Shown here one piece after another: positions 25,716 through 33,897 of a stretch of 64,000 bases of DNA (the stretch's first letter is position 1; every line of letters starts with the position of its first letter). The notes under the pieces are model-generated. The model saw nothing but the letters and a program-made list of their open reading frames with translations, was not told where the DNA came from and searched no databases. The stretch comes from Bradyrhizobium sp. Ash2021 (lineage in GTDB: Bacteria > Pseudomonadota > Alphaproteobacteria > Rhizobiales > Xanthobacteraceae). The position numbers and the translations under genes were made by a program. The stretch is taken from the NCBI RefSeq assembly GCF_031202265.1, contig NZ_CP100604.1, positions 1,302,001-1,366,000 on the forward strand, given 5' to 3'.

Positions 25716-26083
25716 GGACGTCGTTTTCGGGGCTCTGCGCGCTCGTCCTGACTGCGCCCGACCGAAATTCCGGTAGAAATTACCATGTAACTTCAATGAC
25801 ATAAGAGTTCGTGGTTTTATTCTGAATGGCGCACCATTTGGCCTTGACCGAAATCAAGACGCGTTCTGCGCACACGTCGCGCGACGGCGTTTCCCCTCAT
25901 CTCGCAGATTTATTCTGACGGTTTGAAACAAACGAAAATACAACCTATGATATTCAGCAAATCCCGGGGGATGCTGAATGAGCGCTTTTGACACGACAGC
26001 TTCGTTACTATCCGGTCTAATTCCGTCTCCCTCCGGCGAGGGCCGCCTTGTTGGATTAGTCCAATTGGTGCGTAACAGTCCTT
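25716..26083. other. Gap without a supported gene
   Basis: About 370 bases, more AT-rich than the neighbours, with no coding frame I can support. Its last part may be the left end of the IS66 relative whose tnpA remnant starts at 26084. Confidence 0.35.
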
Positions 26084-26222
26084 ATGGACAGCCATAAGCG
26101 CAGTACTCAGCTTGAACGGCTTGAGGTGGTCGAGACTGGTCGCCGGCGGCGCTGGTCGGATGACGAGAAGCTGCGGATCGTCACCGAGAGCTTTCAAGCG
26201 CCGCGCGCGATATCGTCGACGG
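26084..26222 (+). pseudogene. IS66 TnpA N-terminal remnant
   Basis: The frame reads LERLEVVETGRRRRWSDDEK then LRIVTESFQAPRAISSTATR, the start of an IS66-type TnpA, different from the intact tnpA at 16471. The rest of the helix-turn-helix is missing and the frame soon stops. Confidence 0.7.
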
Positions 26223-26238
26223 CGACCCGCAAAGAGGC

Positions 26239-26769
26239 CTATCGGTGCAACGGCGCCGAGAGCTCATAATTGATGCAGTCCATTTTGATATCGTATGGAC
26301 CTGCGTAGATACCGTCGCTGACCCATCGATAGACCTTCGTGTACGTGGTTGTCTGCTCGGAGCGCGGCTGGCGGCCGGCCGGACGTTGAACGTCCGAAAT
26401 CGTCTTTGACGACTTCTCGGTCAGCGTCAGCTTCTCGTCGGGATGGTCATCGCGCGTAAACACCATGGTCGGAACCAGCCCCGAATTGTTGTCGGTCGCT
26501 CGAAAGCTCGAGCTCAGAAGCTCGTCGTACACAGCGGCAAACAGCGATCCCTTGACCCAGGCCTTCGGCAGCATGACGAGCGAGGCGCGGTTGAAGATGA
26601 TGATCGGCGCGTCCCCGCTCGGGAGCACGCCTCTGCAACCGTAACGCCACTCGCTGGCGGCAGCCGTTGAGGCGGCTGCCATCACGGCAAGGGCGGTCAG
26701 GACGCACAGGATTTTGCGACCGGGCAGCAAATTCCTTGTCGCGACGGCGGCAAAAGTCGAATGACGCAT
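26239..26769 (-). CDS. Secreted protein of unknown function
   Basis: A 176-residue protein with a signal-like segment (ILCVLTALAVMAAASTAAA, residues 20-38) and a mature part starting SEWRYGCRGVLPSGDAPIIIFNRASLVMLPK, with only two cysteines and a basic end. I do not recognise the family. The start could be internal (the ATG at 26769 leaves a long N-region). Its end faces the IS66 remnant. Confidence 0.6.
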   Translation of the reverse strand: MRHSTFAAVATRNLLPGRKILCVLTALAVMAAASTAAASEWRYGCRGVLPSGDAPIIIFNRASLVMLPKAWVKGSLFAAVYDELLSSSFRATDNNSGLVPTMVFTRDDHPDEKLTLTEKSSKTISDVQRPAGRQPRSEQTTTYTKVYRWVSDGIYAGPYDIKMDCINYELSAPLHR

Positions 26770-26893
26770 TGGGCAGGCTCCAACGGATCAGTCCTTGGTC
26801 GCGCCGGGGCGGCTGAATGTTCATTCAAAGACGATTCGCTCCCGCCGCGGCGTCGGCCACCGTCATCCGTGCTGCCGGCCGAGCGCAATGCCT

Positions 26894-27145
26894 TCACGCC
26901 GCCTCGTAAGGCGCGATCTTCTTGATCTGCGGCGCGAGCGCGCCTTCGGCGGTTTCGAGATCGAAGCGCGCCTGAATGTTCATCCAGAACGCCGCGCCGG
27001 TCTTGAAGAATTTGATCTCCACGTCTTCGGGACCCGCATCGGTCCACCTGAACACGACCCGCCACGGATCATTGATGCGGATCGAGTGCTTGCCCGCCAA
27101 ATCGCACTTGAGAGCTTCAAGGCGGTTTCCGGGAGGCGATACCGC
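26894..27145 (-). pseudogene. Toxin-antitoxin scar: HigB end fused in frame to HigA end
   Basis: The frame reads [22 protein letters not shown] then [16 protein letters not shown], the C-terminal half of a HigB/RelE-type toxin. It passes directly into [22 protein letters not shown], the C-terminal end of a HigA antitoxin. An internal deletion of higB's end, the junction and higA's helix-turn-helix explains it. Upstream in-frame codons exist but no HigB N-terminus. Confidence 0.72.
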
Positions 27146-27183
27146 AGGCGTTGGCGGATACGCGCGTCCGCCATGGAGGACCG

Positions 27184-27561
27184 CTATTTGATCGTCGCGT
27201 GCACAGTAATTATCGACGTGCCGGAAGTCGTCGGCCCCTGACCCGTTGCCTTGATGGCAAAAGTATCGCTTCCCTTATATCTAGCCTTCGCCTTGTATTC
27301 GTAAGTAGCTATGTTGAGTTTTTTCAACTTGCCGTGTAGCGGCTTTTGTAAAATGTCCGAACCACTGACCGTGCCGCGCATCTTGATCGGAAATTGGCAA
27401 CTTCCCCCGGACATGACGCTAATGTCGCCGGTCGAATTCTCTCCCCAATCCGCCAGTTCTGCCAATGTTGGACAGTCAGAAGCGGCCAGCGCCAAAGACA
27501 CGGACATGAAGCTTGTAGCTCCAACGATAAGCGCCAAAGTGGCTGCTTTTGACAAGCGCAT
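27184..27561 (-). CDS. Secreted protein of unknown function
   Basis: A 125-residue protein: signal peptide [20 protein letters not shown] to about residue 27 (cleavage near ALA), then a beta-rich mature domain with two cysteines (SDCPTLAEL and [10 protein letters not shown]) and an end rich in Thr and Ile ([15 protein letters not shown]). The pattern suggests a small immunoglobulin-like domain. Start chosen at 27561 for the signal peptide. Confidence 0.65.
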   Translation of the reverse strand: MRLSKAATLALIVGATSFMSVSLALAASDCPTLAELADWGENSTGDISVMSGGSCQFPIKMRGTVSGSDILQKPLHGKLKKLNIATYEYKAKARYKGSDTFAIKATGQGPTTSGTSIITVHATIK

Positions 27562-27672
27562 GGTAGACGTCCTCGTTCTTGTACAAGACCTGCACTGACC
27601 AGGTTCCTCGGGTGAGGAGCGTATCATACCCCCTGAATTGGACGAGCGGGTGGCGCATGGAGCAGTTGACCG

Positions 27673-27861
27673 ATGCGCAAGCGTTTCCCCTTGCGAAGAG
27701 GACGCGCATTGAAATGCTTCGTCATTGCTGTTTTCTGTTATTCCACGCTGTCATGGTTCGGACAGTTCGAGAGCGCGCTAGGATCGCAAGGGGGCGACGG
27801 ACAGGCGATCAAAGGTCGCGGCCGCCATATGGGTAATGTCCAGCTTTGGCTGCATATTTGA
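27673..27861 (+). CDS. Possible small membrane or secreted protein
   Basis: A 62-residue frame with a GGAG about 11 bases before the ATG, a basic start (MRKRFPLRRGR) and a hydrophobic segment (FVIAVFCYSTLSWFG). Nothing else supports it. The surrounding stretch 27562-28006 holds no other candidate. Confidence 0.3.
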   Translation: MRKRFPLRRGRALKCFVIAVFCYSTLSWFGQFESALGSQGGDGQAIKGRGRHMGNVQLWLHI

Positions 27862-28006
27862 TGCCGACCCTGCGCCGTTAATACTCCATTAACCATGTCC
27901 GAGCACCATTGGTCCGTCCCTTCTGGAAACGTGTGTGCGAGCGAGAAGCCGTCGCCGCTTTGTCCCGGTGACGGCTTTTTGCCTTGCCGAGCCGTGGAGT
28001 AGAGCG

Positions 28007-28129
28007 ATGTCTGAACTGGACAAGGTGCAGCCTGAGGCAAATTTGCTTTCCGCATTCACAGCGACGATTGCCGTCGCCTTGGCCTTGGGCTTGCCGATGG
28101 CGGTAGCGATTATCTGGGTTTGTTCCTGA
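28007..28129 (+). CDS. Single-helix small membrane protein
   Basis: A 40-residue protein, MSELDKVQPEANLL then a helix FTATIAVALALGLPMAVAII. A GGAG ribosome site lies 10 bases upstream. The layout (short charged start, one long hydrophobic helix) is that of small membrane proteins; no family recognised. Confidence 0.5.
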   Translation: MSELDKVQPEANLLSAFTATIAVALALGLPMAVAIIWVCS

Positions 28130-28340
28130 TTTCCCTGCCTGGCCGCAGGGCAAGGCACTTGTTTGACGGGTGGCAATCAAGAAAGACGTTGACGGAGAAA
28201 TCCGCCGACAAACGACGCGTTGGCGGGTTCTTCGGACCGCACGTCATCCTTGAAGAATTGCGCAGCCGCATTCCTCGATACCTCGATGAGGTCGATCATG
28301 GCGGATCTATCCGGCCTGCAAGCGGGCACTTTCGAATTAA

Positions 28341-28386
28341 GGTGACAGTGCACTAAACATTCCGTCCGATTAAGTGCACTGTCACC
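28341..28386. repeat. Perfect 14-pair hairpin repeat, copy 1
   Basis: GGTGACAGTGCACT and its exact inverse AGTGCACTGTCACC flank an 18-base loop (28355-28372). The core AGTGCACT and the loop recur at 30214-30250. The two copies bracket an unknown gene and an IS110 transposase. Confidence 0.8.
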
Positions 28387-28421
28387 GAAATTCCGCAAGA
28401 TTCTACGAACATGCCGATCGG

Positions 28422-29150
28422 CTAGCTGAATAGCATTGCTATCAACTCTACAATTCGAGCCCCGGCGCCATCCATTAATTTCCCCAATCCTTGCTGCACA
28501 CCTTTCTCCGTTGCGTTCTCGGCACCCCTCTTTAGAACCATCTGTGCTTTTTTCAGCAAACCTTTCTCGATGAGGGGTGAACGAAGAACATTGAGTGCCG
28601 TTTCCAAAATTGCGATCAGTTGTTGGCGCTCAATTTCAGTGAGGACTTGCTGATCGGCTGGCTCGTTCGCCCCCTTGGTCTGAACGATGATGCTGTCCAA
28701 GAGCGATGAAATCGCGCCGATCTTCATCTTTATTTCTGACGCTGTTCGGACAGCAACCCATTGTTCGCCAACAAATGTGTCGCCGCCGATCGGTCCCGAT
28801 TTTGGCTTGGTCTTCGTTTCTCCATTCGGAGGCTGCATTACGTCTGGCTGCAAAAACGCCTGATCTTGACTCTTTAGATAGCTCCGCAGCCGATCTGCAA
28901 CTTTCCTCGCGAGAGGCTTCCTAACGACTCCGCGCATCTTGACGAATTTGCTAAGCACAGACGGATTGATGCTCAGCTCATTCTCCATATACGCCGTATT
29001 GGTCCATCCCAGCAGCTCGAGGATTACTGCACTAAGTTCAGGAATTTGCTGAATTTGAATGGAGTCCGTGGGAGCACGATCAATCTCTCGTGTCGCCTCC
29101 TCGACCGTATCAATGAGGCGATGCACGTCTTCTATTGGATGCTCGTACAT
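28422..29150 (-). CDS. Unknown protein with helix-turn-helix-like region
   Basis: A 242-residue protein, AT-richer than its neighbours. An N-terminal helical part (EDVHRLIDTVEEATREID) precedes a helix-turn-helix-like stretch (TNTAYMENELSINPSVLSKF then VRKPLARKVADRLRSYL), and the C-terminal half is helical with an amphipathic last helix (GARIVELIAMLFS) that could touch membrane. No family recognised. It sits between hairpin repeats with an IS110 gene, so it may be mobile cargo. Start at 29150 follows GGGGGTGG. Confidence 0.55.
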   Translation of the reverse strand: MYEHPIEDVHRLIDTVEEATREIDRAPTDSIQIQQIPELSAVILELLGWTNTAYMENELSINPSVLSKFVKMRGVVRKPLARKVADRLRSYLKSQDQAFLQPDVMQPPNGETKTKPKSGPIGGDTFVGEQWVAVRTASEIKMKIGAISSLLDSIIVQTKGANEPADQQVLTEIERQQLIAILETALNVLRSPLIEKGLLKKAQMVLKRGAENATEKGVQQGLGKLMDGAGARIVELIAMLFS

Positions 29151-29337
29151 GCCACCCCCGATTCGTAATCGCTGGAGCATAGCGCACCGTGGTGCCCTTG
29201 CTGAATGTGCGTGCAAATATGGGCGGGACGCAAGAGTGCACTAAGAAAAATACAACAATATCAATGTGTTAGTTTAGTGTAGTAGAGCCCCGGGCACCAT
29301 TTACTCTAGATCGATCCGTCGCGCAGCATCGCTCCGG

Positions 29338-30120
29338 TCAAGAACCGCTCGGTGTCTCACTCCACGGGCCAAGAACGCATGGTGGGCGATTCTGCTCTGC
29401 TGCGGCGAACCGATCGATCGGACCGGTTTCCAGAAGAATGACGGTGGCGAGCGTCTGGCCGATGCCCGGCACGCTGGTCAACAAGCCGTATTGCGGACGC
29501 GGCTTGACGCGTTCTTGCAGGCGCTTTTCAAGAAGCTCGATCTGTGACTGCAGTGTCGCGATAACCGCGACGTTGGCCTTGATTGCCAAGCCTACATCCG
29601 CCGCCAGGGACAGGTTGTCGACCGCATCGTCGGTCAGGCGCTTGATCTGATTGCTGGTCATTCGCCCGCCCAGCTGCTGGGCCATGATGTTCTCGACCGC
29701 GAGGACATGTGCCGTGCATGATTGCACCAGCTGCATGCGCTTGCGCGCCAGATCGCGCGTCGCCCGCTGCTCCCGCGGCAGGATCGTGCCCGTCGGCAAG
29801 ATGCTCAGCCGCAGTAAATGGGCCAGGTGCTGCGCATCGGTCTCGTCGCCGCTGTGCTTCAGTCCTTCGTATTGCTTGATCGCAGCCGTATTGGCGAGAT
29901 GCACGTGGAAGCCGGCGTCCTGCAAGCCGTCGACCAGCCAATACCAGTTGTAGGTCGACTCGACAACGATGCCGGCCAATTGCTCTTGCCAGCGAACCAG
30001 AAAGCCAATGATCTTCGTGACGTCGTTCGGCAAGCGCTTCTGTGCCTCAACCCGATCGGCATCGTCGATGATCGCGATAACGCTGTTGTTAGAATGCAGA
30101 TCAATCCCGCTGTACATCAT
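29338..30120 (-). CDS. IS110-family transposase, C-terminus truncated
   Basis: The N-terminal DEDD RuvC-like domain is complete: SGIDLHSNNSVIAIID, VVESTYNWYWLVDGL, and DETDAQHLAHLLRL with two acidic residues. A coiled coil and the start of the second domain (LLTSVPGIGQTLATVILLETG) follow, but from about residue 240 the sequence no longer matches the family, and the catalytic serine region is lost. The product is 260 residues against roughly 320-400 for intact members. Probably inactive. Confidence 0.82.
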   Translation of the reverse strand: MMYSGIDLHSNNSVIAIIDDADRVEAQKRLPNDVTKIIGFLVRWQEQLAGIVVESTYNWYWLVDGLQDAGFHVHLANTAAIKQYEGLKHSGDETDAQHLAHLLRLSILPTGTILPREQRATRDLARKRMQLVQSCTAHVLAVENIMAQQLGGRMTSNQIKRLTDDAVDNLSLAADVGLAIKANVAVIATLQSQIELLEKRLQERVKPRPQYGLLTSVPGIGQTLATVILLETGPIDRFAAAEQNRPPCVLGPWSETPSGS

Positions 30121-30213
30121 CCTCGCCTCCTCGTGGTCAAAAGTGATTCGATGATTACGAATTCACCTTAGCTCCACGGCCTTCTCGGTTGCGAAGGCCG
30201 GCTAGATGATCTT

Positions 30214-30250
30214 CAGTGCACTAAACATTCCCGTCCGATTAAGTGCACTG
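30214..30250. repeat. Hairpin repeat, copy 2
   Basis: CAGTGCACT and AGTGCACTG flank a 19-base loop almost identical to that of copy 1 (one extra C). The stem is shorter, nine pairs, than copy 1. A third AGTGCACTAA half-site is at about 29236. Confidence 0.75.
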
Positions 30251-30676
30251 TCATCGTGATTCGGGCGCATTACTCCGCGAGCGTAGGAAGCCGCCTAGAG
30301 CCCCTAGCGCAGGGCTCAACGGCAGGAAGGCCAAGTGCAGCCATAAAGGGTAGGTCGAACTGCCGCTGACCACAGCATACACTCCGCCACCGACGCAGAG
30401 GATCGACGAGAGTGCGCCGTTCAGCACTTCGTCATGTTTCGCGATGCGTGCGGAAACGTAACCGCCCAGCACGGAGCAGAGCCCGCCCAGAATGCTGGAC
30501 CAGACAGCGAGGAGAGTGCTTCCTTTCAGGATTTCCCCGGCAGGACCGGCGCCAATACCGGGAGGTAATCCCGCTCTGAACAGGATGTAGACCGCGACGG
30601 GCAACACGACGACGTTCGTGGATACGATGTCAGCGATGTTACCGATCGCAATACCCTTGAAAGATAATCGCTTCAT
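30251..30676 (-). CDS. Four-helix membrane protein of unknown function
   Basis: A 141-residue protein with about four hydrophobic segments (IVSTNVVVLPVAVYILFRAG, STLLAVWSSILGGLCSVLGGY, GALSSILCVGGGVYAVVSG, and LWLHLAFLPLSPALGALGGF) and a basic C-terminal tail. Small and Gly-rich helices suggest close packing. No family recognised. Start at 30676 chosen over 30715 because the segment before Met14 has no membrane or coding character. The stop overlaps hairpin copy 2. Confidence 0.6.
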   Translation of the reverse strand: MKRLSFKGIAIGNIADIVSTNVVVLPVAVYILFRAGLPPGIGAGPAGEILKGSTLLAVWSSILGGLCSVLGGYVSARIAKHDEVLNGALSSILCVGGGVYAVVSGSSTYPLWLHLAFLPLSPALGALGGFLRSRSNAPESR

Positions 30677-30851
30677 CAAATACTCGCTGTTCAAATCACA
30701 CAAGGCGGGCCGCATGCTTATATCGAGGCGCCGATTTTACGCCAGGGTGCCTTGTCGATTCTGGTTGTTGGGTTGCGTGGTGTTGCGGAGACTTTCGGCC
30801 AGTGGAGTGCCCGCCCGGCAAGGCAACTATCACCGCCTCACCGCCGACGCC

Positions 30852-31652
30852 TCACCCGCCCCCATCAATCTGCCGTCCCATAATCGCAATCGCCTTCTGA
30901 TAAACCCCCGCCGCGTTCCAGGCTTCGATCGCCGCAAAGTTTGGTTCTCCCGGCTGGTAGCCGGCGCCGGCGCGCCAGCCGTGGGCTTTGAGGAAGTTGG
31001 CGGTCGAGTTCAGCGCGTTGGCGGCGACGTCGAGATTGCCGGTGCCGTAGGCCAGAATGTTCTTGGGCATGAACTGGGTCTGGCCGACTTCGCCATGCAT
31101 GGAGCCGCGCGTGGCGGCTGACAGCGCGCCGCGGTCGACGAGTTTTAGTGCCGCGTAGAGCTGCTCGGTGAAGAATTCGGGGCGGCGGCAGTCATAGGCC
31201 AGGGTGGCGATCGACGACAGCATGTTCTGGTTGCCGCGCTGGCTGCCGAAGCCGGTCTCCATGCCCCAGATCGCGATCAGCGGCCCCGGCGGCACGCCGT
31301 AGCGCTGCTGGATCGACGCGAACAATGCCGCTTGCGAAGCTTTAAGGGAACGGCCGCGCGCGACGATGGTGGAGGCGCCGCGCTTGGCGAGGAACTGATC
31401 GAGCGAGAGACCAAAACTGTGCTGGCTGCGATCGGCGCCAATCGTTGCGCTCGCGTAATGCGTCTGCATCAGGGCGGCGACCGCGGTGGCGCCGATGCCC
31501 TTAGCCCCGGCCTCGCGGGCAAACTCCTGCTTCCAGGTCTCGAAGCCGCCCGGACCATTGCCGCATTGCGCGGCGTTTGCGTGCCGGGCGGCAGCCGCCA
31601 GCGCCGCCAACGCGATCACAGTAGCCGTCGCAAGCCTGCTGCCCCTGGTCAT
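30852..31652 (-). CDS. Lytic murein transglycosylase, MltB family
   Basis: A 266-residue secreted enzyme: signal peptide (residues 1-28), then an MltB-type fold with catalytic Glu132 in AIWGMETGFGSQRG, the LSSIATLAYDCRRPEFFTEQL block, and GEVGQTQFMPKNILAYG. It cleaves peptidoglycan glycan strands without hydrolysis, producing anhydro-muropeptides. There is no lipobox, so it is soluble in the periplasm. Start chosen at 31652 for the signal peptide. Confidence 0.9.
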   Translation of the reverse strand: MTRGSRLATATVIALAALAAAARHANAAQCGNGPGGFETWKQEFAREAGAKGIGATAVAALMQTHYASATIGADRSQHSFGLSLDQFLAKRGASTIVARGRSLKASQAALFASIQQRYGVPPGPLIAIWGMETGFGSQRGNQNMLSSIATLAYDCRRPEFFTEQLYAALKLVDRGALSAATRGSMHGEVGQTQFMPKNILAYGTGNLDVAANALNSTANFLKAHGWRAGAGYQPGEPNFAAIEAWNAAGVYQKAIAIMGRQIDGGG

Positions 31653-31724
31653 TTGACAACCTCTCCGGTTCGCACACGCGGTCTTCATTCGGATGACCAC
31701 TATAGCATTTTCGCCGACGGCATT

Positions 31725-31875
31725 CTTCCCCTCTCCCCTTGTGGGAGAGGGTGGCGCCTCACGAAGTGAGGCGACGGGTGAGGGGTCTGTCTCCGCAAAT
31801 TCAGTGTTCGCGGAGAGAACCCCTCATCCGGCTTCGCTCCGCGAAGCCACCTTCTCCCACAAGGGGAGAAGGGAA
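31725..31875. repeat. Long palindromic repeat, family 1, copy a
   Basis: A 150-base unit bounded by CCCTCTCCCCTTGTGGGAG on the left and CTCCCACAAGGGGAGAAGG on the right, with an inner hairpin (GCCTCACGAAGTGAGGC). The same unit recurs at 57419-57554 and 61528-61660. Frames inside are not genes. Confidence 0.85.
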
Positions 31876-31939
31876 GTGCAGTCCATGGGATGGGTAGAGC
31901 GCAAGCGTGCTCACCATTCAGGATGACGCTGCCGATAGG

Positions 31940-32490
31940 TGGTGGGTCGCCTTTGCCAACCCTCCGAGTTGCCCGACGGGCAAATCACTCCGCAATTGCG
32001 CAAACCGTTTGTCCAGTCCCTCGCGCAAAAATATTTCGCTTCCGCCGTCGGGCAAATCAGTGGTTTCTCTCCGCGCGTCTCACCCGACAAGAGGGGCGGC
32101 TCGCGATCGTCACGAACGTGCGGTGGGATGCGGTGGACGCGGAAGTCACGACGACGAACGTGGCGGAAGCGGACGGCGAAGTCGTGTGGTTCTGGCGCCC
32201 GACGCTGGCGCCAAGTTCGCGAGAGCCAGGCTTCTCGCGGGCGATGGTGGCAAAAGAGCACGCCTCACCAGGGAGAGCACGAAGTAAGCCGTAAACCACT
32301 GCGCAGGGAAGGCCGGATGTTCTCCGCTGAACCTGTATGCTCGTGTGCGTGTTCTTGTGCACAGTGCACGCGAGACCGCGGGTGCAGCGCGCACCCGGCT
32401 TTCCCTGCGCCCTCTGTTTCGAAGAGGGTGAGCAATGACGCAAAACTCGGACGCAACGCGCCGCGAGAACGCGCCTTCTTGCACGCAAAA
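31940..32490. repeat. Probable dispersed repeat of about 550 bases
   Basis: This stretch, rich in short direct and inverted repeats (CCCGACGGGCAAATC at 31972 and GTCGGGCAAATC at 32048), gives long frames on several phases with peptides such as MFSAEPVCSCA and AHPAFPAPSV, which I associate with a sequence found many times in Bradyrhizobium genomes. It ends near ACGCGCCGCGAGAACGCG; a short echo of that end (AAACTCGG, GCGCCGCGAGAACG) occurs at 35695-35720. I see no real gene in it. Confidence 0.55.
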
Positions 32491-32571
32491 AGCCGCTTCG
32501 AACTTCGGCCAGATCGGCTATACTACCCGACATTGATGCAAATTATTATGCAATTGCGAGGAGAAGCGGCG

Positions 32572-33729
32572 ATGATCACATCAAACGGGATCGGCCGATG
32601 CGTCAAGGCGCAGGCCGCGGCATTTGTAACAGCTCTCTCAATCGCTTTCGCATTCGCCGCATCTGCGGCGCCGGTCAGCGACATCCAGGGCTATCCGATC
32701 CTGGAGGCGCTCCAGGCCAAGGGCCAGGCGCTTGCGCCCGATACCACGGACTGGATGAAAAAATGGAAGGGCATGAATCTCGACGACAGCGCGAGCTATC
32801 AATTCAAGGAATTGTCCGGGTCGACATCGATCAACATGAAGATCGAGAAGATCGATAGCTCGGACCCGAAAGGCTACAAATCCCGCGGATCCTATATTCC
32901 GCACAACTCGGCGGCCAATCCCGATGTCGAGATCGGGGCCTCCCAGCTCGGCGCGCTCTTGGGTTTCGATTCCATCTATCGTCCGGCCGCGCCCTATGAG
33001 TTGGGTCCCGTCGGCAGCAAGGCGCTCAAGTCGCTGATCGACAACGCGCACATCAGCAACCGGCAGCGGCTCGAAAACAAGGCAAATATACTGAAGGCGA
33101 TCCAGAGCGGCGCGCCGCTGAAAGGCTGCGTCAAGGCCAAGAAGGACGACACCAACGTCGCCCTCGACGAAATCGCCAATACCCACGCCGCGCCGAACGG
33201 CGCGCCGAACTCGTCTCATCCGATCATTCGATTGCTGCAGGCATCCTCACCGCAGCCGGTGCAGGGCAGGACCGTCACGCTCAAGAACGGCTATGTCGGC
33301 GACGAGCTCGAACTGGCGCGTGAATTTTCCGTGATCATGCTGATCGACGCGGTGACCCAGCAATGGGACCGCTACAGCGGCGGCAACGTCGTGATTCGGA
33401 AGGACGATCAGGGTCATGCGCATTTCTACGCGACCGATAATGGCGGCGCGGATATCGCCAGCAGCTGGAGCCCGCGTAACCTGAACTGGTTCAGCCGGTT
33501 CGACCGCTCCGCCGTGCAGAAGCTCGCCGATATCAAGAAATTCCTGGACGCGCCGGCCACCGGCTATCTCGGCTACACCGATCCCAAGGCCTTTGTGGTC
33601 GATCTCGGTTTCTATTCGCTGATGGGCGCCGATGTCTATGCGCAGCGGCTGACGCGGAATATCGGCTTTGTGCTGGACTACGTCAAAGCCACCGAAACCA
33701 AATTCGGCAACGCGGCTTATTTTCAGTGA
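32572..33729 (+). CDS. Secreted protein with Fam20C-like kinase features
   Basis: A 385-residue protein with a signal peptide (residues 1-33) and a mature domain of the secreted-kinase type. LGFDSIYRPAAPYELG and SNRQRLENKANILKAI are followed by an acidic helix (EFSVIMLIDAVTQQ) leading into WDRYSGGN (Asp266, Asn272, like a catalytic loop) and ATDNGGADI (Asp289, in place of DFG). The order and spacing recall Fam20C and related atypical kinases, whose motif is DNG followed by Gly. Function is inferred only. AGGAG nine bases before the ATG supports this start; the longer frame runs into the repeat. Confidence 0.55.
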   Translation: MITSNGIGRCVKAQAAAFVTALSIAFAFAASAAPVSDIQGYPILEALQAKGQALAPDTTDWMKKWKGMNLDDSASYQFKELSGSTSINMKIEKIDSSDPKGYKSRGSYIPHNSAANPDVEIGASQLGALLGFDSIYRPAAPYELGPVGSKALKSLIDNAHISNRQRLENKANILKAIQSGAPLKGCVKAKKDDTNVALDEIANTHAAPNGAPNSSHPIIRLLQASSPQPVQGRTVTLKNGYVGDELELAREFSVIMLIDAVTQQWDRYSGGNVVIRKDDQGHAHFYATDNGGADIASSWSPRNLNWFSRFDRSAVQKLADIKKFLDAPATGYLGYTDPKAFVVDLGFYSLMGADVYAQRLTRNIGFVLDYVKATETKFGNAAYFQ

Positions 33730-33897
33730 ACCGATGCCGGCGTGACGGTGGAATCGCTGCGCACGGACGCATAGCCGCTGCGACCGCGTACGGCTTGTTG
33801 CCCTGGCGGGCGTGTTTTAGCATGCCCGTGGCGGAGCCGAATTGGCATAACAACCGCGACAATCGCGGGTAAAAAAAATCCGCCCTGGGAGGAAATC

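Noticed and set aside
31939..32571. Long N-terminal extension of the Fam20C-like protein
   Set aside because: The extension is repeat sequence; the signal peptide and AGGAG place the start at 32572.
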